Below, one piece after another: positions 56,668 through 64,000 of a stretch of DNA of 64,000 bases (within the stretch, counting starts at the first letter, position 1; every line of letters starts with the position of its first letter). Origin of the DNA: Curtobacterium caseinilyticum (GTDB lineage: Bacteria; Actinomycetota; Actinomycetes; Actinomycetales; Microbacteriaceae); NCBI RefSeq assembly GCF_030363035.1, contig NZ_JAUCMN010000004.1:186001-250000 (forward strand), written 5' to 3'. A model generated the notes under the pieces. The model had not been told where the DNA came from. It saw nothing but the letters and a program-made list of their open reading frames with translations, and searched no databases. A program made the position numbers and the translations under genes.

Positions 56668-58053
56668 TTGGCACCGTCCTCCCGTCTCGACAGCGTCATC
56701 GCCCTGGCCAAGGGCCGCGGCTTCGTCTTCCAGTCGGGGGAGATCTACGGCGGATCCCGTTCCGCCTGGGACTACGGCCCCCTCGGTGTCGAGCTGAAGG
56801 AGAACATCAAGCGCCAGTGGTGGCAGCGGTTCGTCCGCGGTCGCGGCGACATGGTCGGCCTCGACTCGGCCGTCATCCTGCCCCGCAAGGTGTGGGAGGC
56901 CTCGGGTCACGTCGCGACCTTCACCGACCCCCTCGTCGAGTGCCTGCACTGCCACCACCGCTTCCGGGCCGACCACCTGGAAGAGGCCTTCGAGGCGAAG
57001 AAGGGCCGGAAGCCCGAGGGGGGCATGGCCGAGATCGCCTGCCCGAACTGCGGTACCCGCGGTGAGTGGACGGAGCCCCGCGAGTTCTCCGGCATGCTCA
57101 AGACCTACCTCGGTCCGGTCGAGTCGGAGGAGGGTCTGAACTTCCTCCGCCCGGAGACCGCGCAGGGCATCTTCGTCGACTTCGCGCAGGTCGTGACGAC
57201 GAGCCGCATGAAGCCCCCGTTCGGCATCGGCCAGGTCGGCAAGGCGTTCCGCAACGAGATCACGCCCGGCAACTTCATCTTCCGCACGCGCGAGTTCGAG
57301 CAGATGGAGATCGAGTACTTCGTGCCGCCGGCAGACGTCGACACGCACTACGAGCAGTGGATCGCCGATGCGGTCGCGTTCTTCACCGACCTCGGCATCG
57401 ACCCGGAGAACCTGCGTCGCTTCGACGTCCCGGACGGAGAGCGCGCGCACTACTCGGACGCCACGGCCGACATCGAGTACCGCTTCGGCTTCGCCGGCTC
57501 CGAGTGGGGCGAGCTCATGGGCGTCGCGAACCGCACCGACTTCGACCTGAACAACCACATCGAGTCGTCGGGCAAGGACCTCCGCTTCTTCGACCAGGCC
57601 GCGAACGAGAAGTACGTGCCGTACGTGATCGAGCCGTCGTTCGGTCTGACGCGTGCGCTCATGGCGTTCCTGCTCGACGCGTACCACGAGGACGAGGCCC
57701 CGAACGCGAAGGGCGGCGTCGACAAGCGCACGGTCCTGCGTCTCGACCCGCGCCTGGCACCCGTCAAGGCCGCGGTGCTCCCGCTGTCGCGCAACGAGCA
57801 GCTCTCCCCGGTCGCCCGCGGCCTCGCCGACGACCTGCGGAAGTACTGGAACGTCGACTTCGACGACGCCGGAGCCATCGGCCGTCGGTACCGCCGTCAC
57901 GACGAGATCGGCACGCCGTTCTGCATCACGGTCGACTTCGACACCCTCGAGGACAAGGCGGTCACGGTGCGTGAACGCGACACCATGTCGCAGGAGCGCG
58001 TCTCGCTCGACCAGCTGCAGGGCTACCTCGCGCAGCGCCTCCTCGGCGCGTAA
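56668..58053 (+). CDS. glyS: Glycyl-tRNA synthetase (single-chain alpha2 type)
   Basis: The enzyme charges tRNA-Gly. It is the dimeric type used by actinobacteria, not the alpha2-beta2 type. From TTG 56668 it has 461 residues, normal for the family. The class II motifs are present: [14 protein letters not shown] near the start, motif 2 in [21 protein letters not shown] and motif 3 in the [10 protein letters not shown] region. Two Cys pairs (CLHC and CPNC) suggest a zinc site in the insertion. The TTG is supported by AGGAG 6 bases upstream; an earlier ATG at 56557 would add 37 unrelated residues. Confidence 0.95.
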   Translation: MAPSSRLDSVIALAKGRGFVFQSGEIYGGSRSAWDYGPLGVELKENIKRQWWQRFVRGRGDMVGLDSAVILPRKVWEASGHVATFTDPLVECLHCHHRFRADHLEEAFEAKKGRKPEGGMAEIACPNCGTRGEWTEPREFSGMLKTYLGPVESEEGLNFLRPETAQGIFVDFAQVVTTSRMKPPFGIGQVGKAFRNEITPGNFIFRTREFEQMEIEYFVPPADVDTHYEQWIADAVAFFTDLGIDPENLRRFDVPDGERAHYSDATADIEYRFGFAGSEWGELMGVANRTDFDLNNHIESSGKDLRFFDQAANEKYVPYVIEPSFGLTRALMAFLLDAYHEDEAPNAKGGVDKRTVLRLDPRLAPVKAAVLPLSRNEQLSPVARGLADDLRKYWNVDFDDAGAIGRRYRRHDEIGTPFCITVDFDTLEDKAVTVRERDTMSQERVSLDQLQGYLAQRLLGA

Positions 58054-58074
58054 CGCCCGGCGGGTCGCGCTACC

Positions 58075-58134
58075 GAACCACGAAGCGGACAGAGCACCAC
58101 GCGATCACGCGGTGCTGTGTCCGCTTCGTGGTTC
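58075..58134 (+). terminator. Large glyS terminator hairpin
   Basis: A 17-bp perfect stem (58075-58091 with 58118-58134), one mismatch and a further 6 bp (58093-58098 with 58111-58116) close on a loop that can itself pair GCG/CGC. Confidence 0.85.
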
Positions 58135-58196
58135 CGTCAGGGCGCTGCCCACCGGCAGGATGGGAATGGGGAGCGGTGGGCCGCGTTGTCGTCAGG

Positions 58197-58931
58197 GTGA
58201 ACGACACTGTGAAGGTCGATGTCTGGTCGGACATCGCATGCCCCTGGTGCTACATCGGCAAGCGGAAGTTCGAGGCCGGCGTGGCCGGTTTCTCGGCGTC
58301 ACCCGACGCCCGAGCGGTCGAGGTCGAGTACCACTCCTTCGAGCTCAGCCCGGACACGCCCGTCGACTTCGAGGGCTCCGAGGCCGAGTTCCTCTCGCAG
58401 CACAAGGGGCTCCCGGTCGCGCAGGCGCAGCAGATGATCGACCAGGTCGCCGGTATCGCCGAGACCGTCGGGCTGCACTACGACTACGACGCCCTGCGCC
58501 ACACCAACACGGTCAAGGCGCACCAGGTCATCCACCTCGCCAAGCAGCACGGCAAGCAGCTCGAGATGGTCGAGCGTCTCTTCGCCGCGTACTTCGAGCG
58601 CGGCGAGCACGTCGGGCAGGACGAGTCCCTCGCCGACCTCGGCGCCTCGATCGGGTTGGACCGTGACGAGGTCCTCGCGACCCTGCGCGACGACACGCAG
58701 CTCGACGCCGTGCGGCAGGATCAGCAGCAGGCGCAGGCCTACGGCATCAACGGCGTCCCGTTCTTCGTCATCGACGGCAAGTACGGCGTCTCCGGAGCGC
58801 AGGACCCGGCCGCGTTCGAGCAGGTCCTCCGTCAGGTGGTCGCGCTGCGGGACACCACGCCCGAAGAGCTCGCCGAGCAGCAGCAGCGCGCCGCTGACGA
58901 CGCGGCCGCGGATGCGGCGGTGACCCGGTGA
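58197..58931 (+). CDS. DsbA family oxidoreductase (FrnE-like)
   Basis: The 244-residue cytoplasmic protein has a thioredoxin fold with a helical insertion. VDVWSDIACPWCYIGKRKFE carries the CPWC redox motif near the start, and GINGVPFFVIDGKYGVSGAQ the cis-Pro loop. FrnE-like proteins act as thiol-disulfide oxidoreductases or isomerases, and some in polyketide or stress pathways. The start is unsure: GTG 58176, 58197 and 58212 are all in frame and none has a strong ribosome site. The stop overlaps the next small gene by GTGA. Confidence 0.9.
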   Translation: MNDTVKVDVWSDIACPWCYIGKRKFEAGVAGFSASPDARAVEVEYHSFELSPDTPVDFEGSEAEFLSQHKGLPVAQAQQMIDQVAGIAETVGLHYDYDALRHTNTVKAHQVIHLAKQHGKQLEMVERLFAAYFERGEHVGQDESLADLGASIGLDRDEVLATLRDDTQLDAVRQDQQQAQAYGINGVPFFVIDGKYGVSGAQDPAAFEQVLRQVVALRDTTPEELAEQQQRAADDAAADAAVTR

Positions 58932-59158
58932 CGGACGTCCGCCCGATCCGCTCGGCCGAGGCGCGCCTCCAGGGCGACGGTCTGGGGGCCCGCGGCCGGT
59001 TCCGGGCCGACGCGCCAGCGGCGGAACGGCCGAGCCCGCGGGGAGAGGCGCGCCCCGCCCTGCTGACGCTGGTCACGTCCGGCGGTGCGCCGGTCTGCGA
59101 AGGTGACAGCTGCTTCGTGCCGGGCGCCGAGGGGGACTGGAGCGAGGTCCCCGACTGA
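58928..59158 (+). CDS. Small protein with a Cys pair, unknown function
   Basis: The 76-residue frame starts with GTG overlapping the DsbA-like stop (GTGA), as real downstream genes here do. The first half is basic and low-complexity. The second half has LVTSGGAPVCEGDSCFVPG, with two cysteines four residues apart. Coupling to a thiol oxidoreductase hints at a redox role, but nothing confirms it. It ends 8 bases before the convergent YbaK gene. Confidence 0.55.
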   Translation: MTDVRPIRSAEARLQGDGLGARGRFRADAPAAERPSPRGEARPALLTLVTSGGAPVCEGDSCFVPGAEGDWSEVPD

Positions 59159-59166
59159 ACCGTCGG

Positions 59167-59649
59167 TCAGCGCGCGGGTTCCTCGTCGGTGATGTCGGCG
59201 ACGGTCGCGCCGTAGGCGGCGACCAGCGCGTCGCCGTCGACGAAGGCGCTCGCGCCGTGGCGTCCGGCGCCGAGGGCGATGCGCCGACCGAGCACACGCT
59301 CGTCGGCGTACACCGGCAGGTCGCCGGTCGCGCCGATCGGGGTGATCGTGCCGCGCTCGTAGCCGGACGCCTCGAGCGCGGTCGCGGCGTCGGGCATCGA
59401 GAGCTTGTTGACCCCCACCACGGTGCGGAGCTTCTTCCACGCGATGCTCCGGCCGCCGGGCACGAGGGCGAGCAGGAAGCCGCCGTCGTGTCGCTTGACC
59501 ACGAGGGTCTTGACGATGTCGCCGGGCTCGATGCCGAGCAGGGCGGCTGCGCCCTCGAGGGAGTCGGCAGCCGGGCGCTCGACGACCTCGACCTCGAGGC
59601 CGCGGGCCTCGGCGTCGGCATCGAAGCGGGCGATCGCGGTGTCGGTCAT
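59167..59649 (-). CDS. YbaK/prolyl-tRNA deacylase-like editing protein
   Basis: The 160-residue protein has the YbaK fold: SLEGAAALLGIEPGDIVKTLVVK with the conserved Lys, ALVPGGRSIAWKKLR, and GYERGTITPIG followed by GAGRHG. Such free-standing domains deacylate mischarged tRNAs, for example Cys-tRNA-Pro. The specificity (YbaK, ProX and others) cannot be told by eye. On the minus strand TAGCGT lies 7 bases before the ATG, giving a leaderless pattern. It is divergent from dusB. Confidence 0.9.
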   Translation of the reverse strand: MTDTAIARFDADAEARGLEVEVVERPAADSLEGAAALLGIEPGDIVKTLVVKRHDGGFLLALVPGGRSIAWKKLRTVVGVNKLSMPDAATALEASGYERGTITPIGATGDLPVYADERVLGRRIALGAGRHGASAFVDGDALVAAYGATVADITDEEPAR

Positions 59650-59656
59650 GTGGAGA

Positions 59657-59687
59657 ACGCTACCGTCGCGCGTCGACGTGGGAGGAT
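59657..59687. promoter_or_regulatory. Divergent -10 boxes for the YbaK gene and dusB
   Basis: On the minus strand TAGCGT (59657-59662) is 7 bases from the YbaK start. On the plus strand GAGGAT (59682-59687) is 9 bases from the dusB ATG. Confidence 0.45.
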
Positions 59688-59696
59688 GGAACCGGT

Positions 59697-60851
59697 ATGA
59701 CGATCACCCAGACAGCCCCGAAGCCCCTGCGCATCGGCCCCATCGAGGTCGAGGCGCCGGTCGTGCTCGCGCCGATGGCGGGCATCACGAACATGGCCTA
59801 CCGGCGGCTCTGCCGTGAGTACGGCGCCGGACTCTACGTGTGCGAGATGATCACCTCGCGGGCGCTGGTCGAACGCACGCCGGTGTCGATGCAGCTCATC
59901 CAGCACCACGAGTCCGAGACCCCGCGCTCGATCCAGCTGTACGGCGTCGAACCGAACACCGTGGCCGAGGCCGCGACGATCCTGGTGGCCGAGGACCGTG
60001 CCGACCACATCGACCTGAACTTCGGGTGCCCGGTGCCCAAGGTCACGCGGAAGGGCGGGGGAGCGGCCCTGCCGTGGAAGACCGACCTCTTCAAGGACCT
60101 CGTCGAGAAGACGGTCAAGGCCGCCGGTGACGTCCCGGTCACGGTGAAGATGCGGAAGGGCATCGACGCCGACCACCTGACCTACCTCGACGCAGCGCGC
60201 ATCGCGCGGGACGCCGGTGTCGCCGCGATCTCGCTGCACGCCCGCACCGCGAACGAGCACTACTCGGGCCACGCCGACTGGTCGGCGATCGCGACCCTGA
60301 AGGAAGCGATCACGGACATCCCCGTGCTCGGCAACGGCGACATCTGGTCCGCCGCTGACGCCCTGCGCATGGTCGACGAGACCGGGTGCGACGGCGTGGT
60401 CGTCGGACGCGGGTGCCTCGGGCGGCCGTGGCTGTTCGGCGACCTCGCGGCGGCGTTCCGCGGCGAGGACGTCCGCGCGATGCCGTCGCTCGGAGACGTC
60501 GCGACCGCGTTCCGTCGGCACACCGAGCTGCTCGTCGAGTTCTTCGGGTCCGAGGACCACGGCTGCCGTGACGCCCGGAAGCACGTCTCCTGGTACTTCA
60601 AGGGCTACCCGATCGGCGGTGACGTCCGCTCGGCACTGTCGATGGCGTCCAGCCTGCAGGAGATCGACGACCTGCTCGGGCAGCTCGACTGGTCCGCTCC
60701 CTACCCGGGTGCCGACGTCGAGGGACCGCGTGGCCGTGCCGGGCACCCGAAGCGCACGGCGCTGCCGGACCGCTGGCTCGAGTCGCGCGACGTCGACGCC
60801 GAGTTCCGCAAGGTGCTCGCCGCCGCCGAGCTGCACCACAGCGGCGGATGA
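59697..60851 (+). CDS. dusB: tRNA-dihydrouridine synthase DusB
   Basis: The flavoenzyme reduces uridines in the D-loop of tRNA. The 384-residue protein has a TIM barrel with VVLAPMAGITNMAYRRLCR and a catalytic loop. DLNFGCPVPKVTRKGGGAALP contains the catalytic Cys; VTVKMRKGID and GRGCLGRPWLF also fit. A C-terminal helical domain follows. It is probably co-transcribed with dgt, whose ATG overlaps its stop. Confidence 0.94.
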   Translation: MTITQTAPKPLRIGPIEVEAPVVLAPMAGITNMAYRRLCREYGAGLYVCEMITSRALVERTPVSMQLIQHHESETPRSIQLYGVEPNTVAEAATILVAEDRADHIDLNFGCPVPKVTRKGGGAALPWKTDLFKDLVEKTVKAAGDVPVTVKMRKGIDADHLTYLDAARIARDAGVAAISLHARTANEHYSGHADWSAIATLKEAITDIPVLGNGDIWSAADALRMVDETGCDGVVVGRGCLGRPWLFGDLAAAFRGEDVRAMPSLGDVATAFRRHTELLVEFFGSEDHGCRDARKHVSWYFKGYPIGGDVRSALSMASSLQEIDDLLGQLDWSAPYPGADVEGPRGRAGHPKRTALPDRWLESRDVDAEFRKVLAAAELHHSGG

Positions 60852-62137
60852 GCGCCACCGCCTCGTACGGGCCCGCCGACGCCGAGCGCTGGCTGCCCGA
60901 GACCCACGGCAACCGCCGCTCCGACTTCGCCCGTGACCGCGCACGACTCCTGCACTCGAGCGCGCTCCGACGCCTCGCTGCGAAGACACAGGTCCTGAGC
61001 CCGACGACCGGACTCGACTTCGCTCGCAACCGGCTGACGCACTCGCTCGAGGTCGCGCAGGTCGGTCGCGAGCTCGCGGACTCGCTCGGGCTGGACCCTG
61101 ACGTCGTCGACACCGCGTGCCTGGCGCACGACATCGGCCACCCGCCCTTCGGACACAACGGGGAGACGGCCGTGAACGCCTGGGCGGCCGACATCGGCGG
61201 GTTCGAGGGGAACGCGCAGACACTGCGCCTGCTCACCCGGCTCGAGCCGAAGGTCTACGGTGACGGACCCGACGACGACCGCCCGTACGGCCTCAACCTG
61301 ACCCGGGCCTCGCTCGACGCGAGCTGCAAGTACCCGTGGCCCGCTGCTCAGGGCGTGGCCGAGGCATCATCGGGGCGCACCAAGTTCGGGTTCTACGACG
61401 ACGACCACGACGCGTTCGCGTGGCTCCGCAAGGGCGCTCCGCGTCGACAGCGCTGCATCGAGGCGCAGGTGATGGACCTGTCCGACGACATCGCCTACTC
61501 GGTGCACGACTTCGAGGACGCGGTCGTCGCCGGCTTCATCGACGTCGCCGCGCTCGGCGACCGGGTCGGCGAGAACGACATCGTCACCGCGATGCACGCG
61601 TGGGTGGGGTCGGACCTCAGCCGCGACGAGCTGCTCGAGGCGTTCGACCGGCTCCGCTCGCTGCCGCTGTGGATGACGTCGTACGACGGGTCGCGACGGG
61701 ACATGGCACGGCTGAAGAACCTGACGTCGCAGCTCATCGGCCGCTTCGCGCGGACGGCGACGGCAGCGACGCGGGAGTCCTACGCGTCCGGTTCGCTCGT
61801 GCGGTTCGCGGCGTCGGTCGTCACGCCGCCGGAGATCATCGGCGAGATCGCGGTGCTCAAGGGCATCGTCGCGGCCTTCGTGATGACGCACGGCGACCGG
61901 CAACCCGTGTACGAGGACCAGCGTCGGGTGCTCACGGAGCTCCTCGATGCGCTGGCGGCGACGGGGAGCGCGGACCTCGAGCCGGGCTTCGCCGCGGACT
62001 GGCGTGCAGCGGCCGATGACACCGGGCGCCTGCGGGCGGTGGTCGACCAGGTCGCGAGCCTGACCGACCAGGGGGCGTTGGCGTGGCACAAGCGGCTCGT
62101 GGTGGGGGACCGCGAGGCGACGCACATCCCGGTCTGA
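60848..62137 (+). CDS. dgt: Deoxyguanosinetriphosphate triphosphohydrolase-like protein
   Basis: The protein hydrolyses dNTPs to nucleosides and tripolyphosphate. The 429-residue protein has the HD motif: NRLTHSLEVAQVGRELA supplies the first His, and CLAHDIGHPPFGHNGE the HD pair. MDLSDDIAYSVHDFED gives the later Asp ligand. RLAAKTQVLSPTTGLDFARNR is also typical. Such genes precede dnaG in many actinobacteria. The ATG overlaps the dusB stop (ATGA). A hairpin at 62142-62159 follows. Confidence 0.94.
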   Translation: MSATASYGPADAERWLPETHGNRRSDFARDRARLLHSSALRRLAAKTQVLSPTTGLDFARNRLTHSLEVAQVGRELADSLGLDPDVVDTACLAHDIGHPPFGHNGETAVNAWAADIGGFEGNAQTLRLLTRLEPKVYGDGPDDDRPYGLNLTRASLDASCKYPWPAAQGVAEASSGRTKFGFYDDDHDAFAWLRKGAPRRQRCIEAQVMDLSDDIAYSVHDFEDAVVAGFIDVAALGDRVGENDIVTAMHAWVGSDLSRDELLEAFDRLRSLPLWMTSYDGSRRDMARLKNLTSQLIGRFARTATAATRESYASGSLVRFAASVVTPPEIIGEIAVLKGIVAAFVMTHGDRQPVYEDQRRVLTELLDALAATGSADLEPGFAADWRAAADDTGRLRAVVDQVASLTDQGALAWHKRLVVGDREATHIPV

Positions 62138-62141
62138 GTCG

Positions 62142-62159
62142 TCGGGCGCGTCCGCCCGA
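62142..62159 (+). terminator. Hairpin after dgt
   Basis: TCGGGCG and CGCCCGA flank the loop CGTC. A degenerate member of the GGGAGGC family may follow near 62174-62220. Confidence 0.55.
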
Positions 62160-62270
62160 GACGGGTGCTGCTGGGACGGGTGCCGGTGCGCCGGTCCCGC
62201 ACCGCGCCTCCTGGCCGTCGTGCTCTCCACGGGCGGACACGGACCGTCGTCCGGCGTCACCGGCACGAAC

Positions 62271-62276
62271 TAGGAT
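62271..62276 (+). promoter_or_regulatory. -10 box of dnaG, leaderless pattern
   Basis: TAGGAT lies 6 bases before the GTG at 62283. Confidence 0.5.
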
Positions 62277-62282
62277 CGAGGG

Positions 62283-64000
62283 GTGGCTGGCAGGATCGCG
62301 CGGAACGACATCGACGAGGTCCGCTCGCGTGTCAACATCGCCGACGTCGTCGGCGACCACGTCACGCTGAAGTCGGCGGGCGTCGGCTCGTTGAAGGGCC
62401 TGTGCCCGTTCCACGACGAGCGCTCCCCGTCCTTCCACGTCCGGCCGCAGGTCGGGCGGTACCACTGCTTCGGTTGCGGTGAGGACGGTGACGTCTTCGA
62501 GTTCATCATCAAGATGGACCACACGACGTTCCAGGAAGCCGTCGAGCGCATGGCCGCGAAGATCGGCTTCACGCTGCACTACGAAGAGGGCGACGGACCT
62601 CGCACCGACTACAACCAGCGCGCACGGCTCATCGCCGCGAACGAGGCAGCGCTCGAGTTCTACCAGTCGCAGCTCACCACGGCGGGTGCCGAGCCGGCGC
62701 GACGCTTCCTCGGGGAGCGCGGATTCGACCCCGCCGCCGCGCAGCACTTCGGCGTGGGCTTCGCGCCGCAGTCCTACGACGCGACGCGCGAGCACCTGCG
62801 CGGGCGCGGGTTCTCGATGGACGAGATCCTGGCGGCCGGACTGGCCGGGCAGGGCGACCGCTCGCCGTACGACCGGTTCCGCGGGCGGCTCGTGTGGCCG
62901 ATCCGCGACGTGACCGGGGCCACCATCGGCTTCGGGGCGCGGCGGCTGCTCGACGACGACAAGGGTCCGAAGTACCTGAACACGCCCGAGACGCCGATCT
63001 ACCACAAGAGCCAGGTGCTCTACGGGCTCGACCTCGCGCGGAAGGACATCGCCAAGGGCAAGCAGGTCGTCATCGTCGAGGGGTACACGGACGTCATGGC
63101 CTGCCACCTGGCCGGGGTCACGACGGCCGTCGCCACGTGCGGCACGTCGTTCGGCGTCGACCACATCAAGGTCCTCCGTCCGATGCTCGGTGACTCCGCG
63201 AACGCCCACCTCTCGCAGCTCGGCGACATCGTCTTCACCTTCGACCCGGACGAGGCTGGTCAGCGTGCGGCGGCCCGTGCCTTCGCCGAGGAGAGCCGCT
63301 TCGCGTCGCAGACCTACGTCGCGGTCGCGCCCGGTGGCCTCGACCCCTGCGACCTCCGACTGGCCCGGGGTGACGCGGCCGTCGAGCGACTGATCGACAC
63401 GAAGCGCCCGATGTTCGAGTTCATCATCCGGCGTCGCCTGGCGGCACACGACATCGAGACCGCTGAGGGGCGCGTGGCCGGCCTGCGCGACGCCGCTCCC
63501 GTCGTGGCCGGCATCCGTGACCGCACGCTCGCCAGCGCGTACGTGCGGGAGACCGCCAAGTGGCTCGGCATCGACATCCCCGAGGTGCGTCGCGCGGTCG
63601 ACGCGGCGCGCCAGCGGTCGGGTGCGGCGCAGTCGGACCGGGCGTCGGGGTCCGTGCCCGTCGGCCAGGCCGGTCCGGGTGGCGAACTGGTCACCCCGCC
63701 CGAGGAACCGGTGGCCGGGCTCCGGCTGCTCCCGAACGACCCCATCACCCGCATGGAGCGGGACGCCGTGATGGCGATGGTGCAGCAGCCCGCACACGTC
63801 GGTGCGCCCCTGCTCGGGCTCGCGGCGGGAGCGACCTTCTCGGCCCCGATGCTGTCGGTGGTGCGGGACGCCGTCGTCGCCAACCTCGACGCGATCGGCG
63901 CCCCGAACTGGCTCGACCGGTTGTTGCAGGACGTGCCCACGCCCTTCCGTGGCCTCGTGCAGGAGCTGGCACTCGCGCCGATCCCCGCCCGGACCGACGA
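62283..64000 (+). CDS. dnaG: DNA primase, N-terminal part (3' end outside window)
   Basis: Primase makes RNA primers at the replication fork. The frame is open from GTG 62283 to the window end (572 codons). The CHC2 zinc site is complete: CPFHDERSPSFHVRPQ is followed by YHCFGCGEDGD (C-x2-H and C-x2-C). The Toprim domain follows at about 255-345, with VVIVEGYTDVMACHLAG and FDPDEAGQRAAA carrying the catalytic acidic residues. The helicase-binding domain begins near the end. The leaderless start is inferred from the -10 box. Confidence 0.96.
   Translation, partial: MAGRIARNDIDEVRSRVNIADVVGDHVTLKSAGVGSLKGLCPFHDERSPSFHVRPQVGRYHCFGCGEDGDVFEFIIKMDHTTFQEAVERMAAKIGFTLHYEEGDGPRTDYNQRARLIAANEAALEFYQSQLTTAGAEPARRFLGERGFDPAAAQHFGVGFAPQSYDATREHLRGRGFSMDEILAAGLAGQGDRSPYDRFRGRLVWPIRDVTGATIGFGARRLLDDDKGPKYLNTPETPIYHKSQVLYGLDLARKDIAKGKQVVIVEGYTDVMACHLAGVTTAVATCGTSFGVDHIKVLRPMLGDSANAHLSQLGDIVFTFDPDEAGQRAAARAFAEESRFASQTYVAVAPGGLDPCDLRLARGDAAVERLIDTKRPMFEFIIRRRLAAHDIETAEGRVAGLRDAAPVVAGIRDRTLASAYVRETAKWLGIDIPEVRRAVDAARQRSGAAQSDRASGSVPVGQAGPGGELVTPPEEPVAGLRLLPNDPITRMERDAVMAMVQQPAHVGAPLLGLAAGATFSAPMLSVVRDAVVANLDAIGAPNWLDRLLQDVPTPFRGLVQELALAPIPARTD

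Noticed and set aside
53398..57900. Open minus-strand frame of 1500 codons opposite uppS and glyS
   Set aside because: It is a shadow frame; it even runs across the true LysR gene in another frame and has no recognisable domain.

Overview
The window is a 64 kb piece of a high-GC actinobacterial chromosome. Three things point to an actinobacterium, most likely a Microbacteriaceae member of the Curtobacterium type (family-level inference; no database was searched). The oxidase is of the CtaC-CtaD-CtaF type, GTG and TTG starts are frequent, and many genes have a -10 hexamer only 6-7 bases before the start codon, as in leaderless transcription. Codon use is strongly GC3-biased throughout. I see no phage, insertion sequence, CRISPR array, rRNA or tRNA gene.

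Layout. 1-1.5 kb: end of an M20 peptidase and an A-type Fe-S carrier. 1.8-4.9 kb: ctaC-ctaD-ctaF of the aa3 cytochrome oxidase. 5-9.7 kb: a glucose-6-phosphate dehydrogenase-like gene facing a GH15 trehalase/glucoamylase-like gene and an App1-like lipid phosphatase. 9.9-14.1 kb: a TetR regulator and a four-gene quaternary-ammonium ABC importer (opuC type). 14.3-20.1 kb: cydABDC, the bd oxidase with its assembly exporter, preceded by a 14-codon leader ORF. 20.2-31.4 kb: leuS, comEA, comEC, holA, rpsT (minus strand), an aminotransferase and lepA.

31.4-35.5 kb is the main accessory stretch. It has a 621-base gene-free segment with sixteen 7-bp repeats, then a tightly overlapping operon. The operon encodes two paralogous secreted proteins with SipW-type signal regions, a Ser/His (SipW/ER-type) signal peptidase and a two-domain jelly-roll surface protein. 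I read this as a candidate TasA/SipW-like surface or fibre module.

35.6-46.1 kb is the conserved actinobacterial housekeeping run: DUF1990, a HAD phosphatase, hemW, DUF4870, hrcA-dnaJ-rsmE, HIT, phoH-ybeY-corC/hlyC-era. 46.1-50.4 kb carries a NarL-type two-component system and a MacB-like ABC transporter, with a palindromic candidate operator between them. 50.4-64 kb holds leuA (with a Leu-rich leader peptide), recO-uppS, a divergent LysR/class V aminotransferase pair, glyS, a DsbA-like oxidoreductase with a small Cys-pair protein, a YbaK editing protein, dusB-dgt and the start of dnaG, cut by the window end.

The intergenic DNA is rich in hairpins. Several share one palindromic core (ACGGGAGGC...GCCTCCCGT) and look like a dispersed terminator family.
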